From Ifrita kowaldi (taxonomy: Eukaryota > Chordata > Aves > Passeriformes > Cinclosomatidae): 64,000 nt of DNA. The notes beneath the pieces are model-generated. The model was not told the DNA's origin. It saw nothing but the letters and a program-made list of their open reading frames with translations, and did no database searches. The stretch is from NCBI GenBank assembly GCA_013398055.1, contig VZRS01010750.1:682001-746000 (forward strand), written 5' to 3'. Every line of letters starts with the position of its first letter. The first letter of the stretch is position 1. Below are positions 39,501-47,910 of this stretch, piece by piece. Position numbers and translations under genes: made by a program.

Positions 39501-42500
39501 CATCTCAGTTTGGAATCAGAATTTTGATCCTTGAAGATGTGAATTTATGTAAATACTTTGTTTTATGTTAAAAAACTTGGAAGCATCTGACAAGTTCGAA
39601 ATAAAAAGCAGGTTCTTGCTACAACTTTACTTCTTAAAGGAAGTATTATGTCAATCCTGTTTCATTACATCCAATGCAGCAGTGGCCACTACAGAAGTCT
39701 ATTATTTGTGGGTGTTAAGTGGTGAAATTAATTGCTTAATAATGTCAAATCTGATGAGCTAATAAAAGAAAATTTGGTTGATTTATTTCAGGTTACATTT
39801 TTTGCTGTGTTTTATGAAAGATTTGTTGAAGATAAGATCAGCCAATTTGTTGATTTGTGTTGCGTGAGCAATGTAAGTATTTCTTAGTCTCATTTGTAGA
39901 GTGGCATTTTAAATAGAATAGTACATAAGATAGTTTTAAGAATATTAAATAATATTTATTCATTTAATTTAGATTACTAGCTAACAGCCAAAGCTGGTGT
40001 TTCTTTCAGCTCATTTTATTGGCGAACTCTGCAAGATTTCAGTTGAACTTTAATTGGAAAAAGATTTGGAAGCATAGGTATCAATATGTTCTTTTAGACT
40101 TCTGGTTTTTAGGGGTTGTTTTTCTTTTTTTTATTTAAATTGGTTGCATGTGCTGATACAGAATTCAAAAATAACAAGTTATAACAGAAATTAGATGTGG
40201 AAGCATTTGCTGCCATTCTGTGTATTGGTTTGTGTTTTAATCCTTCTGACTTGCAGGTTGTCTTGGTTTTATTTAATGCAGTTGTGCTCAGTTTCTGCTC
40301 CTGTCTTGTGTTTGTCCCTCAACTGCTGAACTTCATTTTGTCCCTCTTAACAGTTATCACCTTTTGCATGCATTTTCATTTACTCATGTCTGAACTACTT
40401 CCTTTTCTCTTCTTTACATATGGATCTTGAAGCTTTGTACTGCAGGAATTCCCTTATAACCAAAGGAGAGTGCAGTCAGAACGAACTGGATTACCTCATT
40501 TGTCCAGATCTTCTTAAAAATACCAATTCACCCCTTTTACCAATCTTTCCAGCCTTAGTTATTCCTCTTCTGTGAAACACCCATGTAGCACCTGGGTTGT
40601 AGAGCGAGTTTTGGAGTTTATGTGATGTAAGATTGTATCATACTGAATGATAAGCATAGTATCATACTGAATGAAGTTCTGTTAAATACAGTCTTTAGGA
40701 GTTCAGCTGGAATCATGCCTATGTATTATGTAGCACAGAAATAACCTTTGAATCAAAGTAAAATCTAAGAGCTTTAACTTCTTGGCTCCATGGAATTAAG
40801 CAGTGATCCTTGCTGTTGATAAACTAAACTTGAAGCTGGTATGTGTTTCTAGTTACACATAGATAAAACTAATTAGTAAAAGAGTTGCTAAATATTTTTC
40901 TCCCATGTTTATTTTGGTACCTGCCTACTTTGTATTTGTAGCAGGGCTGGCTGGTTTGACTGATCTTCACTGTGAATTCAGAAGAGCAAAAGTAAAATGA
41001 TAATTGTTGATTAAAGTGTTCTTCTCTTCCCCATCTCTTAGATTTCAGTGTTTCTCTTGTCACACAACTGCTTTGGTCATTATATCCATGGTCGCTCAGT
41101 GCATGGACATGCAGATACCAATATGGAAGAAATGAATATGAACCTGAAGAGAGAAGCAGTAAGTAAAAGTATTCAAGTCTATACCTGCTCAATTATTTAT
41201 TTTATATGAAGACCCCACACCTTTGCATAATGGATCTGCAGTGGTGCACTGCATTGAACCACGTTACTTAAAGATAGCAGCTGTTGGTATGTAAATATAT
41301 GACTCAGTAGTTCTTTTAACTAACTCTTCATCTTTCTTTCTCTTCACTATTTCTTCTTGTTACTTCTTCAGATTTCAAAGATGTAAAATTCCTGTTTCTC
41401 TAAAAGGTTTTTTTCCTGTATTTAAGAACCTTCTTTTCAATATTTAAGCTTTTCAAAAGGTCACAGCCGCATTCTAAAAGGTGCATACTGAAAAGCTTTT
41501 GTAAAGAGACAGATCTGAAAACTAATGCAGAAACACATAATATTCCAATTAATTATTTTATTCCATCTCTTCTACTATCGTGATACAACCCATTCTTTAT
41601 AGAAATTAATTTGCATAAGTATTTTTTCTAGTTTGTCATATGTTGTATCTTTGCTTCAAGATCAGGCAAATATAAAAGGTCTAATACAAGATCAGAAACT
41701 GCACTACATTTCATGACATCTTGTATCTTTTTAGGGACAACTATGAAAGTACCTTAAATAAGGATATTGCTATTTCAGGGTTAAGTAGACAGAAAAAATC
41801 CATAACCATGTGAAAAATAAATCTCAAACACTGAAATGTACAGGAATTTTATTAATAATGTTTTTGACTTGTGTGTTCCTACAGTTTTTTTCTTAATTTC
41901 TTGTTTTCATATAATTTTGGGAAAAGCAGGGTATTTTCCCTATGAAGATGTCGAATTTTTTATTTTCTTGGGGTTTCTCAGATTTATAAAATGTGACCTG
42001 AAAAACATATGGAAAAAGTCAGGAATCCAAAACAAAGAAACAAAAAAAGCAAGACAAGTATAGAAGAAATTATAGACCTAAAAGAAAGGTCTTGAGAATG
42101 AATATCAGAATATGTATTATTAGAAGGTAATGAACCGAACACCGATGAAAAGAGAAATATGACTTTGTGACAGCAGGGGTCAGGATTTCATGTCCTATGG
42201 AAATCTTGCTGCAATAGAACAAGAGTGCAGTGGATTCAAATATTTAGAGATATTAAATATTATGTATACATGAAAGAGAAGAAATGAAAAACTTTTGACT
42301 ATTTTTGGGTCTATGAATGGTATTAGTAATGTTAATTTACAATTGCTTTAATTGTATAGGAAAATCTGTGTAGTCAGAGAGGTTTGTTACCAAACACAGA
42401 TGGCCAGACATTCCAGATTTCCATTTCAAGAAAAATGCGACTGCACTATGACTGGATTCATGAAACCTTAACAAGAGTAAGTGAGATATTGGTATTCTTT

Positions 42501-44777
42501 AAATGTTATTTAAAATATGATTTTTTTCTGCTGAAGTCTTGGTCCTGTTCTATTTCAGAAACGTGGTCCTGCCAGGCTTTTGGACTCGTCTGCAAATACT
42601 TTCGAACAAAGCACAAGGGCCTACAATGCCATGAACAAATTTCTCAGTTCTTTTATTGATCACGTATGTATGTTGACATTACTGTATTAAGGAAAACATA
42701 CTTATTCTAAGTAGAGACTAAAAATTGTAAATCTAAAGGACTGTAATTCCTCTTTAAGCATATGTGCTTTAAGATTTGCTGTTCTATGGCAACCAGAACA
42801 ATGCTTCATTCAAAAAAACCAAACAATTGGAATGCTGTCCAGCAGTGCAGACAGCACTTAAAAATGACAAATTCTTTTTGTTATGTACTTATTTTCGTCT
42901 TGGAATAGACCAGTGGGTTTTGTTTCATTCATAAAGGTGTAAGTAGCTGTACTTCACTTTGTAGCAATATTGAAATCATAAAACAAGAAGTGTTGTTTTT
43001 CCTCTTCTTACAGGTTCACAAAGAAATGGATTATATTGTTAAAGATAAGTTGCTGCTTGAACGAATTCTTGGCATGGAGTTCATGGAACCAATAGACAAA
43101 AGTATTTTTTATAATGGTAAAAAGATGTGTGGTGTTTGTACTATTTTAAGTATCCCAGTTTCTTTCTGGGTAGATTTCTTTCCCAGGATTTACAATCTAA
43201 AATGGACTTTACAGCAGGAGGGATCATTCAGTGACTGCTTGTGAGGGAGGTATTTAAGAGAAGTTCTTTAGGTTACAGAAATCCTCTTTATAATTTGTCA
43301 TTTGACTGCGATGGTTTTTATTTAAGGCAGCTGAAAGGATACACAGATGTGCACGTGTTTATGAAGTTCATAATCACAAGCATTGATAGAAATAAGTTGT
43401 TTGATAATCTAGACTGCCATGGTTCCCAGAAGTTTAGATATAAATCACAATTTCATGGCACTGAAATACACAATTTATAATGAAAATACACTGTGTCAAA
43501 TCAAACTTGTACTGGACATTTTTTGAAAAAGTAGGAAGAGGGAAAAGAATAGGTTTCCTGTAATTGTTTACATGTACTTTTCTCTTTCAAAAGTGGTGCT
43601 TTTTGATAAAATAAAGAAGTAGATAAGTGGTCTAGAGTACTTTGGCTATGAAAAAGGTACTTTCACCTTAAAAGACCCATTTTCCAGGGCACTGTTAACC
43701 ATTAAACAAAAATAATGCTAAGCTCTGAACCTCCTCCAAAGTAAGGCATTAAGCATATGTTTTTATGATCTTGTTGAGTTGGGGCCAGAGCTAATAGTTA
43801 CTAAAAATTTCAGTGACAAGGAAGTTACATCTGCTTCTTGGTTTAAAACAATTTTTTAAAATAATCTGATTGAAATTTCAGGAGTAAATACCTGTTGTGT
43901 TCATCAGTATGATGCCATTTTATAAGTGAAAAGTTTGTATTATTTTTCAGTAGAAGGACTATCTCTATGTTGCCATAGAATGCCATAAATTGCTATATCT
44001 CTGATTTTCATTTTTCTTATCAGCTTTCTCAGCAAGGACTGATGAAACTCCACAAACTTGCAACTTAAAAATAATAATTTGTAAAAAAATATTCTCTTTC
44101 CACAGATGAAGGACACTCTTTCAGTGATGTTCTCTATTATGGCAATGAAACAACACTGCTCATCTTTGATATCCTGTTTTTCTCCGTTGTGGATTTAGCT
44201 TCCCAAAGTTTTGTTTTAGCAGCTATTCTAACATACTTGCAACAAGAGGTAAATTTCAGTTTAAGAACAAAGTAATATTTTTTTAAATGGGAGTCAGTAT
44301 GGCAGTTTAAATAGTTAACTAGATAACAAAGGCAGCGAGTTAGCAGTATGCAGTGACAGAAGATTATACTGAGAACTTAAAAAATAGGGTTTTTATTTAT
44401 TTTGTCAAATAGACTTGTGAGAAATTAATTTTGTTCACATGGTGATCCTGAATGAAGAGGTTGCAAATAATTTTTAGTAGAAAACACAAATATATGTTAA
44501 AATTAATCACACATAATTCTATCATAATTTAGGGTGGAAAGGTAGTGGAAACTGTTTTAAAAATGCTAAAGGAAGTTAAGCACCTAATACATTCATATTA
44601 TTCCTAATTTAAAGATAATCTGAAGTTACTATTTTATGTTAGATACTGAAACATACTGAAACATACATTAATGCATGTTTTCTAAAATGCTCTTAGATAT
44701 TTAGGTTTATTCGTAATACACTTGGGCAGAAGAATTTGGTATCCAAAACCTTGGTGGATCAAAGATTTCTCATTTAA
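15351..44777 (+). CDS. TMEM67: TMEM67 (meckelin), whole gene span, 28 coding exons
   Basis: Meckelin is a membrane protein of the ciliary transition zone (MKS complex); its loss causes Meckel and Joubert syndromes in people. The 28 exons are listed separately. All junctions are GT-AG and all phases agree. Splicing them gives 957 residues from the first alignable Phe (15393) to TAA, which equals human residues 39-995 as I recall them, so there is no net insertion or deletion. The N-terminal half is a Cys-rich ectodomain (CxPC, CxxC and CxC motifs in exons 1-5). Membrane segments follow at about residues 526-545, 565-590, 607-640, 690-710, 728-755 and 938-968. The start codon and signal peptide are not visible, so the 5' end is incomplete. 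Several introns are under 125 bp (5, 8, 15, 19, 24). Introns not listed separately hold nothing I recognise. Confidence 0.95.
15502..17453 (+). other. TMEM67: TMEM67 intron 1
   Basis: The CpG-rich part ends near 15650; the rest is A/T-rich. No alternative exon or repeat was recognised. It closes with a T-rich tract and CAG. Confidence 0.6.
17454..17542 (+). CDS. TMEM67: TMEM67 exon 2
   Basis: Acceptor TTTTCTTCAG, donor GTAAGT. Encodes human-equivalent residues 75-104, including SSCVCEPGY and EKCPENM, part of the Cys-rich ectodomain. Ends in phase 0. Confidence 0.97.
17615..17635. repeat. 21-bp near-perfect palindrome next to an ATAATCATACAA tandem
   Basis: AAACCATAAT, one base, then its exact reverse complement, just after two degenerate copies of an ATAATCATACAA unit in intron 2. 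Too short to assign a function. Confidence 0.6.
18996..19089 (+). CDS. TMEM67: TMEM67 exon 3
   Basis: Acceptor TTATTTTAG. Encodes SGVTQDGWNCITCP and EGNCKCPNNEIL (residues 105-135 plus one base). Donor GTAAAA. Confidence 0.97.
19843..19915 (+). repeat. Intronic hairpin, 16-bp perfect stem plus 5-bp lower stem
   Basis: TCACTGTTTTCCAGAT (19852-19867) is followed 24 bases later by its exact reverse complement (19892-19907). Beyond a 4/3-base internal loop, ACTGG (19843-19847) pairs with CCAGT (19911-19915). The whole is about 73 nt and shaped like a small pre-miRNA. It lies in TMEM67 intron 3, sense strand. Expression is unknown. Confidence 0.75.
20529..20628 (+). CDS. TMEM67: TMEM67 exon 4
   Basis: Acceptor TTTTTTACTTAG. 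Encodes VERSIDGILLNEALCVHCNG and onward (residues 136-168 plus two bases). Donor GTGAGT. Confidence 0.96.
21083..21152 (+). CDS. TMEM67: TMEM67 exon 5
   Basis: Encodes RCVRCEKTF and KSCDCNIPNIL (residues 169-192), the last Cys-dense part of the ectodomain. Donor GTAAGT; the following intron is only 106 bp. Confidence 0.97.
21259..21333 (+). CDS. TMEM67: TMEM67 exon 6
   Basis: Encodes TGGLCF, then a stretch that diverges from human (LAHEGLPPKGVATVRFAQL), residues 193-217. Frame and length are conserved. Confidence 0.95.
22554..22616 (+). CDS. TMEM67: TMEM67 exon 7
   Basis: Encodes 21 residues, GITLTSAWF through QSSAFACW (218-238). Acceptor TTATTTGCAG, donor GTGAGT. Confidence 0.96.
22617..24927 (+). 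other. TMEM67: TMEM67 intron 7, with a possible old LTR insert
   Basis: A 2.3-kb intron. Its middle part (about 23260-24460) is richer in G+C than the flanks and looks like inserted sequence; a candidate reverse-orientation LTR is listed separately. No coding exon is recognised. Confidence 0.5.
23260..23873 (-). mobile_element. Candidate LTR-like insert, reverse orientation
   Basis: Read on the - strand the segment begins TGTCA, has AATAAA signals near 23350-23375, and about 100 bases later ends GGGTTGTGACA, giving TGTCA/TGACA termini. No clear target-site duplication was found at these ends, and I do not recognise the family, so this is a tentative call. Confidence 0.25.
24928..25082 (+). 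CDS. TMEM67: TMEM67 exon 8
   Basis: Encodes NLTACQALGNMCVMNMNS and ACGLFQYIF through HSIPYW (239-289 plus two bases). Acceptor CTCCACTGCAG. The following intron is 119 bp. Confidence 0.97.
25202..25310 (+). CDS. TMEM67: TMEM67 exon 9
   Basis: Encodes RHNLPWLYYGDQPGL and FSFKGTDE (residues 290-326). Donor GTAGGT. Confidence 0.97.
26834..26920 (+). CDS. TMEM67: TMEM67 exon 10
   Basis: Encodes GVKLQFIAASFDAAGNFLKW through GGTLQ (327-355). Donor GTATGT. Confidence 0.97.
28866..28931 (+). CDS. TMEM67: TMEM67 exon 11
   Basis: Encodes 22 residues, LCPDTQTKLNAAFAFGTTYQ and two more (356-377). Acceptor TTTTATTCAG, donor GTAAGT. Confidence 0.97.
30225..30720 (-). mobile_element. CR1 LINE 3' part, - strand
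   Basis: Read on the - strand it carries the typical CR1 order: GGGCCCACCAGTAC, GAGGCAATGGGCATAAACTG, AACCAGGAGGTTCCCTCTGA, CAGGTTGTCCAGGGAGGCTG, CTGCTTGAGCAGGGGTGTGG, and a CTCTGTGATTG end. Small indels and stops mark it as an old, inactive copy. Confidence 0.9.
31020..31727 (+). mobile_element. CR1 LINE fragment with reverse-transcriptase remnant, + strand
   Basis: Positions 31013-31270 decode to a recognisable CR1 reverse-transcriptase piece (GVSQGSVLELVLFNIFMNDL, FADDT). The post-RT region follows in another frame (NKAKCQVLHLGHNN and onward), so the reading is broken by a frameshift and stops. A shortened 3' end runs to GATCATTCTGTGATTG at about 31710-31725, so most of the CR1 3'UTR is deleted. 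Inactive. Confidence 0.9.
31839..31995 (+). CDS. TMEM67: TMEM67 exon 12
   Basis: Encodes CKISVSKILLDFANPVFYDL, then YLEYNGGNGQQRLWAVPVL and NLNLQYNEKFVNQ (378-429 plus one base). Acceptor TTTCTTGTAG, donor GTAAGA. Confidence 0.97.
32377..32500 (+). CDS. TMEM67: TMEM67 exon 13
   Basis: Encodes NNWLLTRRFFLVDTLSGKEN and DLGKPPRVIRIASKITI (residues 430-470 plus two bases). The donor GTGATT is the least consensus-like in the gene but is preceded by AAG. Confidence 0.95.
33348..33453 (+). CDS. TMEM67: TMEM67 exon 14
   Basis: Encodes SIRLVSHTQRGTIYPPLITV then AYTDVLIQNPETQSVM (471-506). Acceptor TTTCTGCAG, donor GTGAGA. Confidence 0.96.
33454..35295 (+). other. TMEM67: TMEM67 intron 14
   Basis: 1.8 kb of A/T-rich sequence. 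Short ORFs occur but none resembles a known protein, and no repeat is recognised. Confidence 0.5.
35296..35352 (+). CDS. TMEM67: TMEM67 exon 15
   Basis: 19 codons, VSFAVSYEMNQSEAQIQTD (507-525), the juxtamembrane end of the ectodomain. Followed by a 96-bp intron. Confidence 0.97.
35449..35547 (+). CDS. TMEM67: TMEM67 exon 16, first membrane segment
   Basis: Encodes IALGVLGGLAVLWSLLKTAG, then WKRRTGSSIIDLQ (526-558): a hydrophobic helix followed by a basic cytosolic stretch. Confidence 0.97.
36039..36137 (+). CDS. TMEM67: TMEM67 exon 17, membrane segment
   Basis: Encodes TVFKFLLFYAGDLANVFFII then AVGTGIYWLVFFK (559-591). Acceptor CTAATTGCAG, donor GTAAGT. Confidence 0.97.
36492..36578 (+). 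CDS. TMEM67: TMEM67 exon 18
   Basis: Encodes AQQFVSVLLPLPSQEEDFVT then YIACAFSLK (592-620). The acceptor AATTATAG has a weak pyrimidine tract; a much stronger tract with AG lies 247 bases upstream (see findings). Confidence 0.95.
37323..37422 (+). CDS. TMEM67: TMEM67 exon 19
   Basis: Encodes ALQFLHLLVSQLTIDIFFID then WERPKGKVLKAVE (621-653 plus one base). Followed by a 101-bp intron. Confidence 0.97.
37524..37663 (+). CDS. TMEM67: TMEM67 exon 20
   Basis: Encodes VSIWRTYFIANEWNEIQTMR then KINPLFQVLAVLFFLE (residues 654-700). Donor GTAATA, followed by an imperfect (ATT)n microsatellite at about 37668-37700. Confidence 0.97.
37664..39179 (+). other. TMEM67: TMEM67 intron 20 with (ATT)n and a perfect hairpin
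   Basis: 1.5 kb of A/T-rich intron. An (ATT)n-type microsatellite follows the donor, and a perfect 17-bp inverted repeat lies near 38141-38180. No exon recognised. Confidence 0.6.
38141..38180. repeat. Perfect 17-bp inverted repeat with 6-base loop
   Basis: TCTCACATATTCTGAAG (38141-38157), loop TTACAG, then the exact reverse complement (38164-38180). Such long perfect stems with tiny loops are rare by chance and typical of a recent template-switch event. Confidence 0.95.
39180..39320 (+). CDS. TMEM67: TMEM67 exon 21
   Basis: Encodes VVGFSNLALMDASSSL, YIAPWSRILRFGV and WVAIAILQ (701-747): the end of one membrane segment and the start of the next. Confidence 0.97.
39792..39872 (+). CDS. TMEM67: TMEM67 exon 22
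   Basis: Encodes VTFFAVFYERFVEDKISQFV then DLCCVSN (748-774). Donor GTAAGT. Confidence 0.97.
39873..41041 (+). other. TMEM67: TMEM67 intron 22 with an exon-like cassette
   Basis: 1.2 kb of intron. A stop-free 68-nt stretch at 40010-40077, bounded by AG and GT, is described in the findings. A 16-base direct repeat GTATCATACTGAATGA occurs at 40633-40648 and 40657-40672. Confidence 0.5.
41042..41158 (+). CDS. TMEM67: TMEM67 exon 23
   Basis: Encodes ISVFLLSHNCFGHYIHGRSV then HGHADTNMEEMNMNLKREA (775-813), a highly conserved cytosolic region. Confidence 0.97.
41159..42359 (+). other. TMEM67: TMEM67 intron 23
   Basis: 1.2 kb of A/T-rich sequence with no recognised exon, repeat or RNA gene. Confidence 0.5.
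42360..42476 (+). CDS. TMEM67: TMEM67 exon 24
   Basis: Encodes ENLCSQRGLLPNTDGQTFQI then SISRKMRLHYDWIHETLTR (814-852). The following intron is only 82 bp. Confidence 0.97.
42559..42663 (+). CDS. TMEM67: TMEM67 exon 25
   Basis: Encodes KRGPARLLDSSANTFEQSTR then AYNAMNKFLSSFIDH (853-887). Donor GTATGT. Confidence 0.97.
43014..43116 (+). CDS. TMEM67: TMEM67 exon 26
   Basis: Encodes VHKEMDYIVKDKLLLERILG then MEFMEPIDKSIFYN (888-921 plus one base). Donor GTAAAA. Confidence 0.97.
43117..44105 (+). other. TMEM67: TMEM67 intron 26
   Basis: About 1 kb, A/T-rich. Open frames near 43241-43480 have no recognisable protein character. Nothing else seen. Confidence 0.5.
44106..44248 (+). CDS. TMEM67: TMEM67 exon 27, last membrane segment
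   Basis: Encodes DEGHSFSDVLYYGNETTLLI, then a hydrophobic helix FDILFFSVVDLA and FVLAAILTYLQQE (922-969). Confidence 0.97.
44697..44777 (+). CDS. TMEM67: TMEM67 exon 28 and stop codon
   Basis: Encodes IFRFIRNTLGQKNLVSKTLV then DQRFLI and TAA (970-995). The C-terminus DQRFLI is identical to human as I recall it. Confidence 0.97.
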   Translation: MFRFIRNTLGQKNLVSKTLVDQRFLI

Positions 44778-47700
44778 TTAAGAAGATGAAAAACTGTTAA
44801 GGATTTAATCATGGAAGATATGAACGTGATTGAAGCGTCCCTGACCTGCCGATTAATTGTAGTGCACTTTCTAACAATAGCAATGTAATGGGTTTGAAAC
44901 TTGTCATTTTTTATATTGTGTGCTATTAAGCTTTATTTTTCTGTATTTATAGGGTTGTTTTTTTTTATTTGTGAACACTAAGCCATAGGCCTTTAAAAAG
45001 AAAGGTACATGCAAATAAGACAGAAGTAAACTTACTATTTTTTATTATTAGAATAAGATAAAAATTATTTTATGGCTTTTGAGAAGATATGGACCACTGA
45101 CTTTGAGGCAACAATTTGAGCATCTGATTGACAGGAGAGGTTGCCAACTCTGAAGTTCTGTGAAAATACCTTAAATGTTTTTTCTTTAAGTTACTTTGAG
45201 GTGTAATGTTTAGCAAATATATGTCGAGTTTTACACAGCACAGGATTTGTTCTGAATTAAGTTAGTATTTTAGGAGGACTTTTTAAAGATCACTTATTTG
45301 CAGCAACTCCCACTTGAAAGTTTTACTTTTCTTTCTTGTGCCATACAGTATTGTATAATTCTGTCTCTTCTCTTGGAGTTTATCATTGTTTTTTATGGGT
45401 GTGGCCTACACATGACATCCCATGTGTTAGAGGTACAGTGGTCTTACAGTGATGTAGAAAAAGAGGCTATGATAGAGCAGAGGAGATGGTCATCAGCATT
45501 TGAGATTTGTTCCTGACCTTCTGTCATGTGATGCAAGATGTTCAGGGAAACAACAGTAATTATTCTGTTCCCTTTTTCCACACAAGTGAAATGGAAGCAA
45601 TTTTTTTAAATCTTTTTAGAATTGTTTTCACAGGTGCTCATGTACCTTTGGTCTCTTCTTTTTCTGACTTTATTATCTTTAGATAAAACAGAGACCATAA
45701 TCACTTTACCATCATCATATTTTTGGAATTTAGACAAGTTAATAATTACTCAAGTGCCACTTACTAAGTGTTAAGGGAGATTGTGAATGGCCTTCAAATC
45801 ACCTTAAACTGAGATGTCTACCTCTCATTTTTATTACTGAAAAGTCTCCCTACCTTTTTATACTTAATGTTTTTTTCAGTTAATGGCTAAACATGAATAG
45901 TGTTTGCTGGGTTTATAGCTGTAACTTGTCTTTAGATGATTCAACAAGGGACTTACACAAGCAAAAATACCAGAAAAATGTAAGTCAACATCATCTCATG
46001 TTTATTCTGAAACAGAGACTGAGGACATGATTAGTTGAACTTAGCAGATTTCCAGGGCAGACATGCTTATCTGCATTGAAGCAGCATTGCATTTCAGATG
46101 GTTTTTGGCTTCATAAAGAGGAACATGTTCTCATGTTGGTACCATGTCATATTATATTAAACTTAGAGTAACATGGACATAAATCTCACAGTTGCTGTTG
46201 CTCCACTGCACTTGCTTTTGGTGTTGCAAAGCCTGTGTCGCTTCCTAGTCCAGTACAGTTGCTATTGACTGATAGAATGTGCCTGCCAGTAAGGCTGTGA
46301 CCAGAGAGATAACTGAAAAGTTGATTTGCAGTGGGACATCCATTTATTAATGTGCAGTTTAGCATGGGCATTTCCATGTCATGCTTTTGTCTGCTTATGG
46401 ATACAATTCTTAGTTTGTTGGTGCACACTATGCCTCCGAAAAGGTGTGAATACAAAACTTCTAATGGAGTGAATTGTCCTAGATAAAAATAAGGTTGTTG
46501 CATTTATGGTGAATGTAGTAATTAAAGTGTCCATTAGGTTCTGGATCTGCTTAAACAGCCAAAAATCATATTTCCACTGGGAACCATGACTGTATGACCT
46601 CATTAGTTGTGAGGTTTCTTGTCAGTGATCTACTGAGAGCCAAAACTGTAAATTAAGCTAAGGTGCCATCTGAAAAAGAGTCTGCAGTAGAACATTCACA
46701 AAGCAAAGTTAGCCTCACCTGGTGTCCATGTAGTTCTTTGGTGGATATCTTTGCATAGCTTCACTAAACTTAAATCCTTATAAGTTCTACTGCAAAGTCA
46801 GTGAACAAGAGAAAATCAAATCTTTGTCATGTGACCGTATTTACTCAAGCTAACAGATGTGGCTGAAGGGGTGTAGGGCGTTGCTGTGGTGCATTAATGA
46901 GCGAGGGTGACCCTGATGAAGTGCTCTAATACTGGTCTTTATACCAGTAGAACTGTGAATACAACTGTGTGTCACTGTCAGTGGTCACAGGCACAGGCTT
47001 GTTCTCTGTGAATTCTGATGATGTATTCATGATCATGAAGTTTTTCCAGGGAACAGAACCACATCTCAACCATACCTTCTCCAGAGTGGTCAGATTTATC
47101 ACCAGCTGCAGTCAGAATAACTAAACTAACCAGACTTGGGTGAATCAGAGAAAGTCTGAAAGCAGAATGAAGATGTGGTGCCATCTGTAGATGTGTGGTT
47201 TTATTTCATTCGGTTTTTATCAGTTCACTACCAGCAGAAATGGAGACATTTCAGCATGTGGGCTCTCACTCTGTTCTCAATGCTTGTGCTAACCAGGTAC
47301 TCCTGTCCGTACAAAACTCATGCTTTAAGTTTGCTTTAGACATGCCTTTAATTATCTGCTGTACAGAAGGGCACATGAAAGCTTTAATGACCTTGCATTT
47401 TGCAAGAACTACTGCTAAAAGCAACTCTTCTTACAGAAAAGTGATAAATTAATCTAAAAACATCCTGTCAAAACAGTTCAGTCACTTGGCCCTCTCTTTC
47501 TCCTCAGTGTACACACTACTCTGTTTTATTTTTCCAGATCATTTGTCTAAAATGTTAATATAGCTAACATAGGCACTCTACATGATTTAGGAAATAATTA
47601 CAGGAGTCAAAAGCTCCAGGAATTCATAGAAGCTATTATTCACTGTTGCTGTCCCGTGAACACTTGGAACGGGTTGACTGAGCTTTGTTCCCCTGTTCCT

Positions 47701-47910
47701 TGATATTTGTTCAGGAAATATCAAGCTCAGTGTTTGTTCAAGAAATGTCTCTTGTGATTTTATTTCCAGCTTAATGTTTTCAAGTTTTTTAATTAATATG
47801 CATCTACAATGTGTTGTTCATGTGATGAGTGTCTTTCAAGTTTCTAAATGTTCTGTTTGCCCACATGGCATTTCAGTCTCTCCTGTCTGTTTCTCTGAGC
47901 AATAAAAAAA
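44778..47910 (+). other. TMEM67: TMEM67 3' flank / possible 3'UTR
   Basis: A/T-rich non-coding sequence after the stop. No canonical AATAAA was found in the first 1.3 kb. An ATTAAA occurs at 46156-46161 and an AATAAA at 47901-47906. The real 3' end cannot be decided from sequence. Confidence 0.4.

Noticed and set aside
22554..42663. U12-type (minor) introns in TMEM67
   Set aside because: All donors read are GT with U2-type context. None has the ATATCCTT or GTATCCTT signature.
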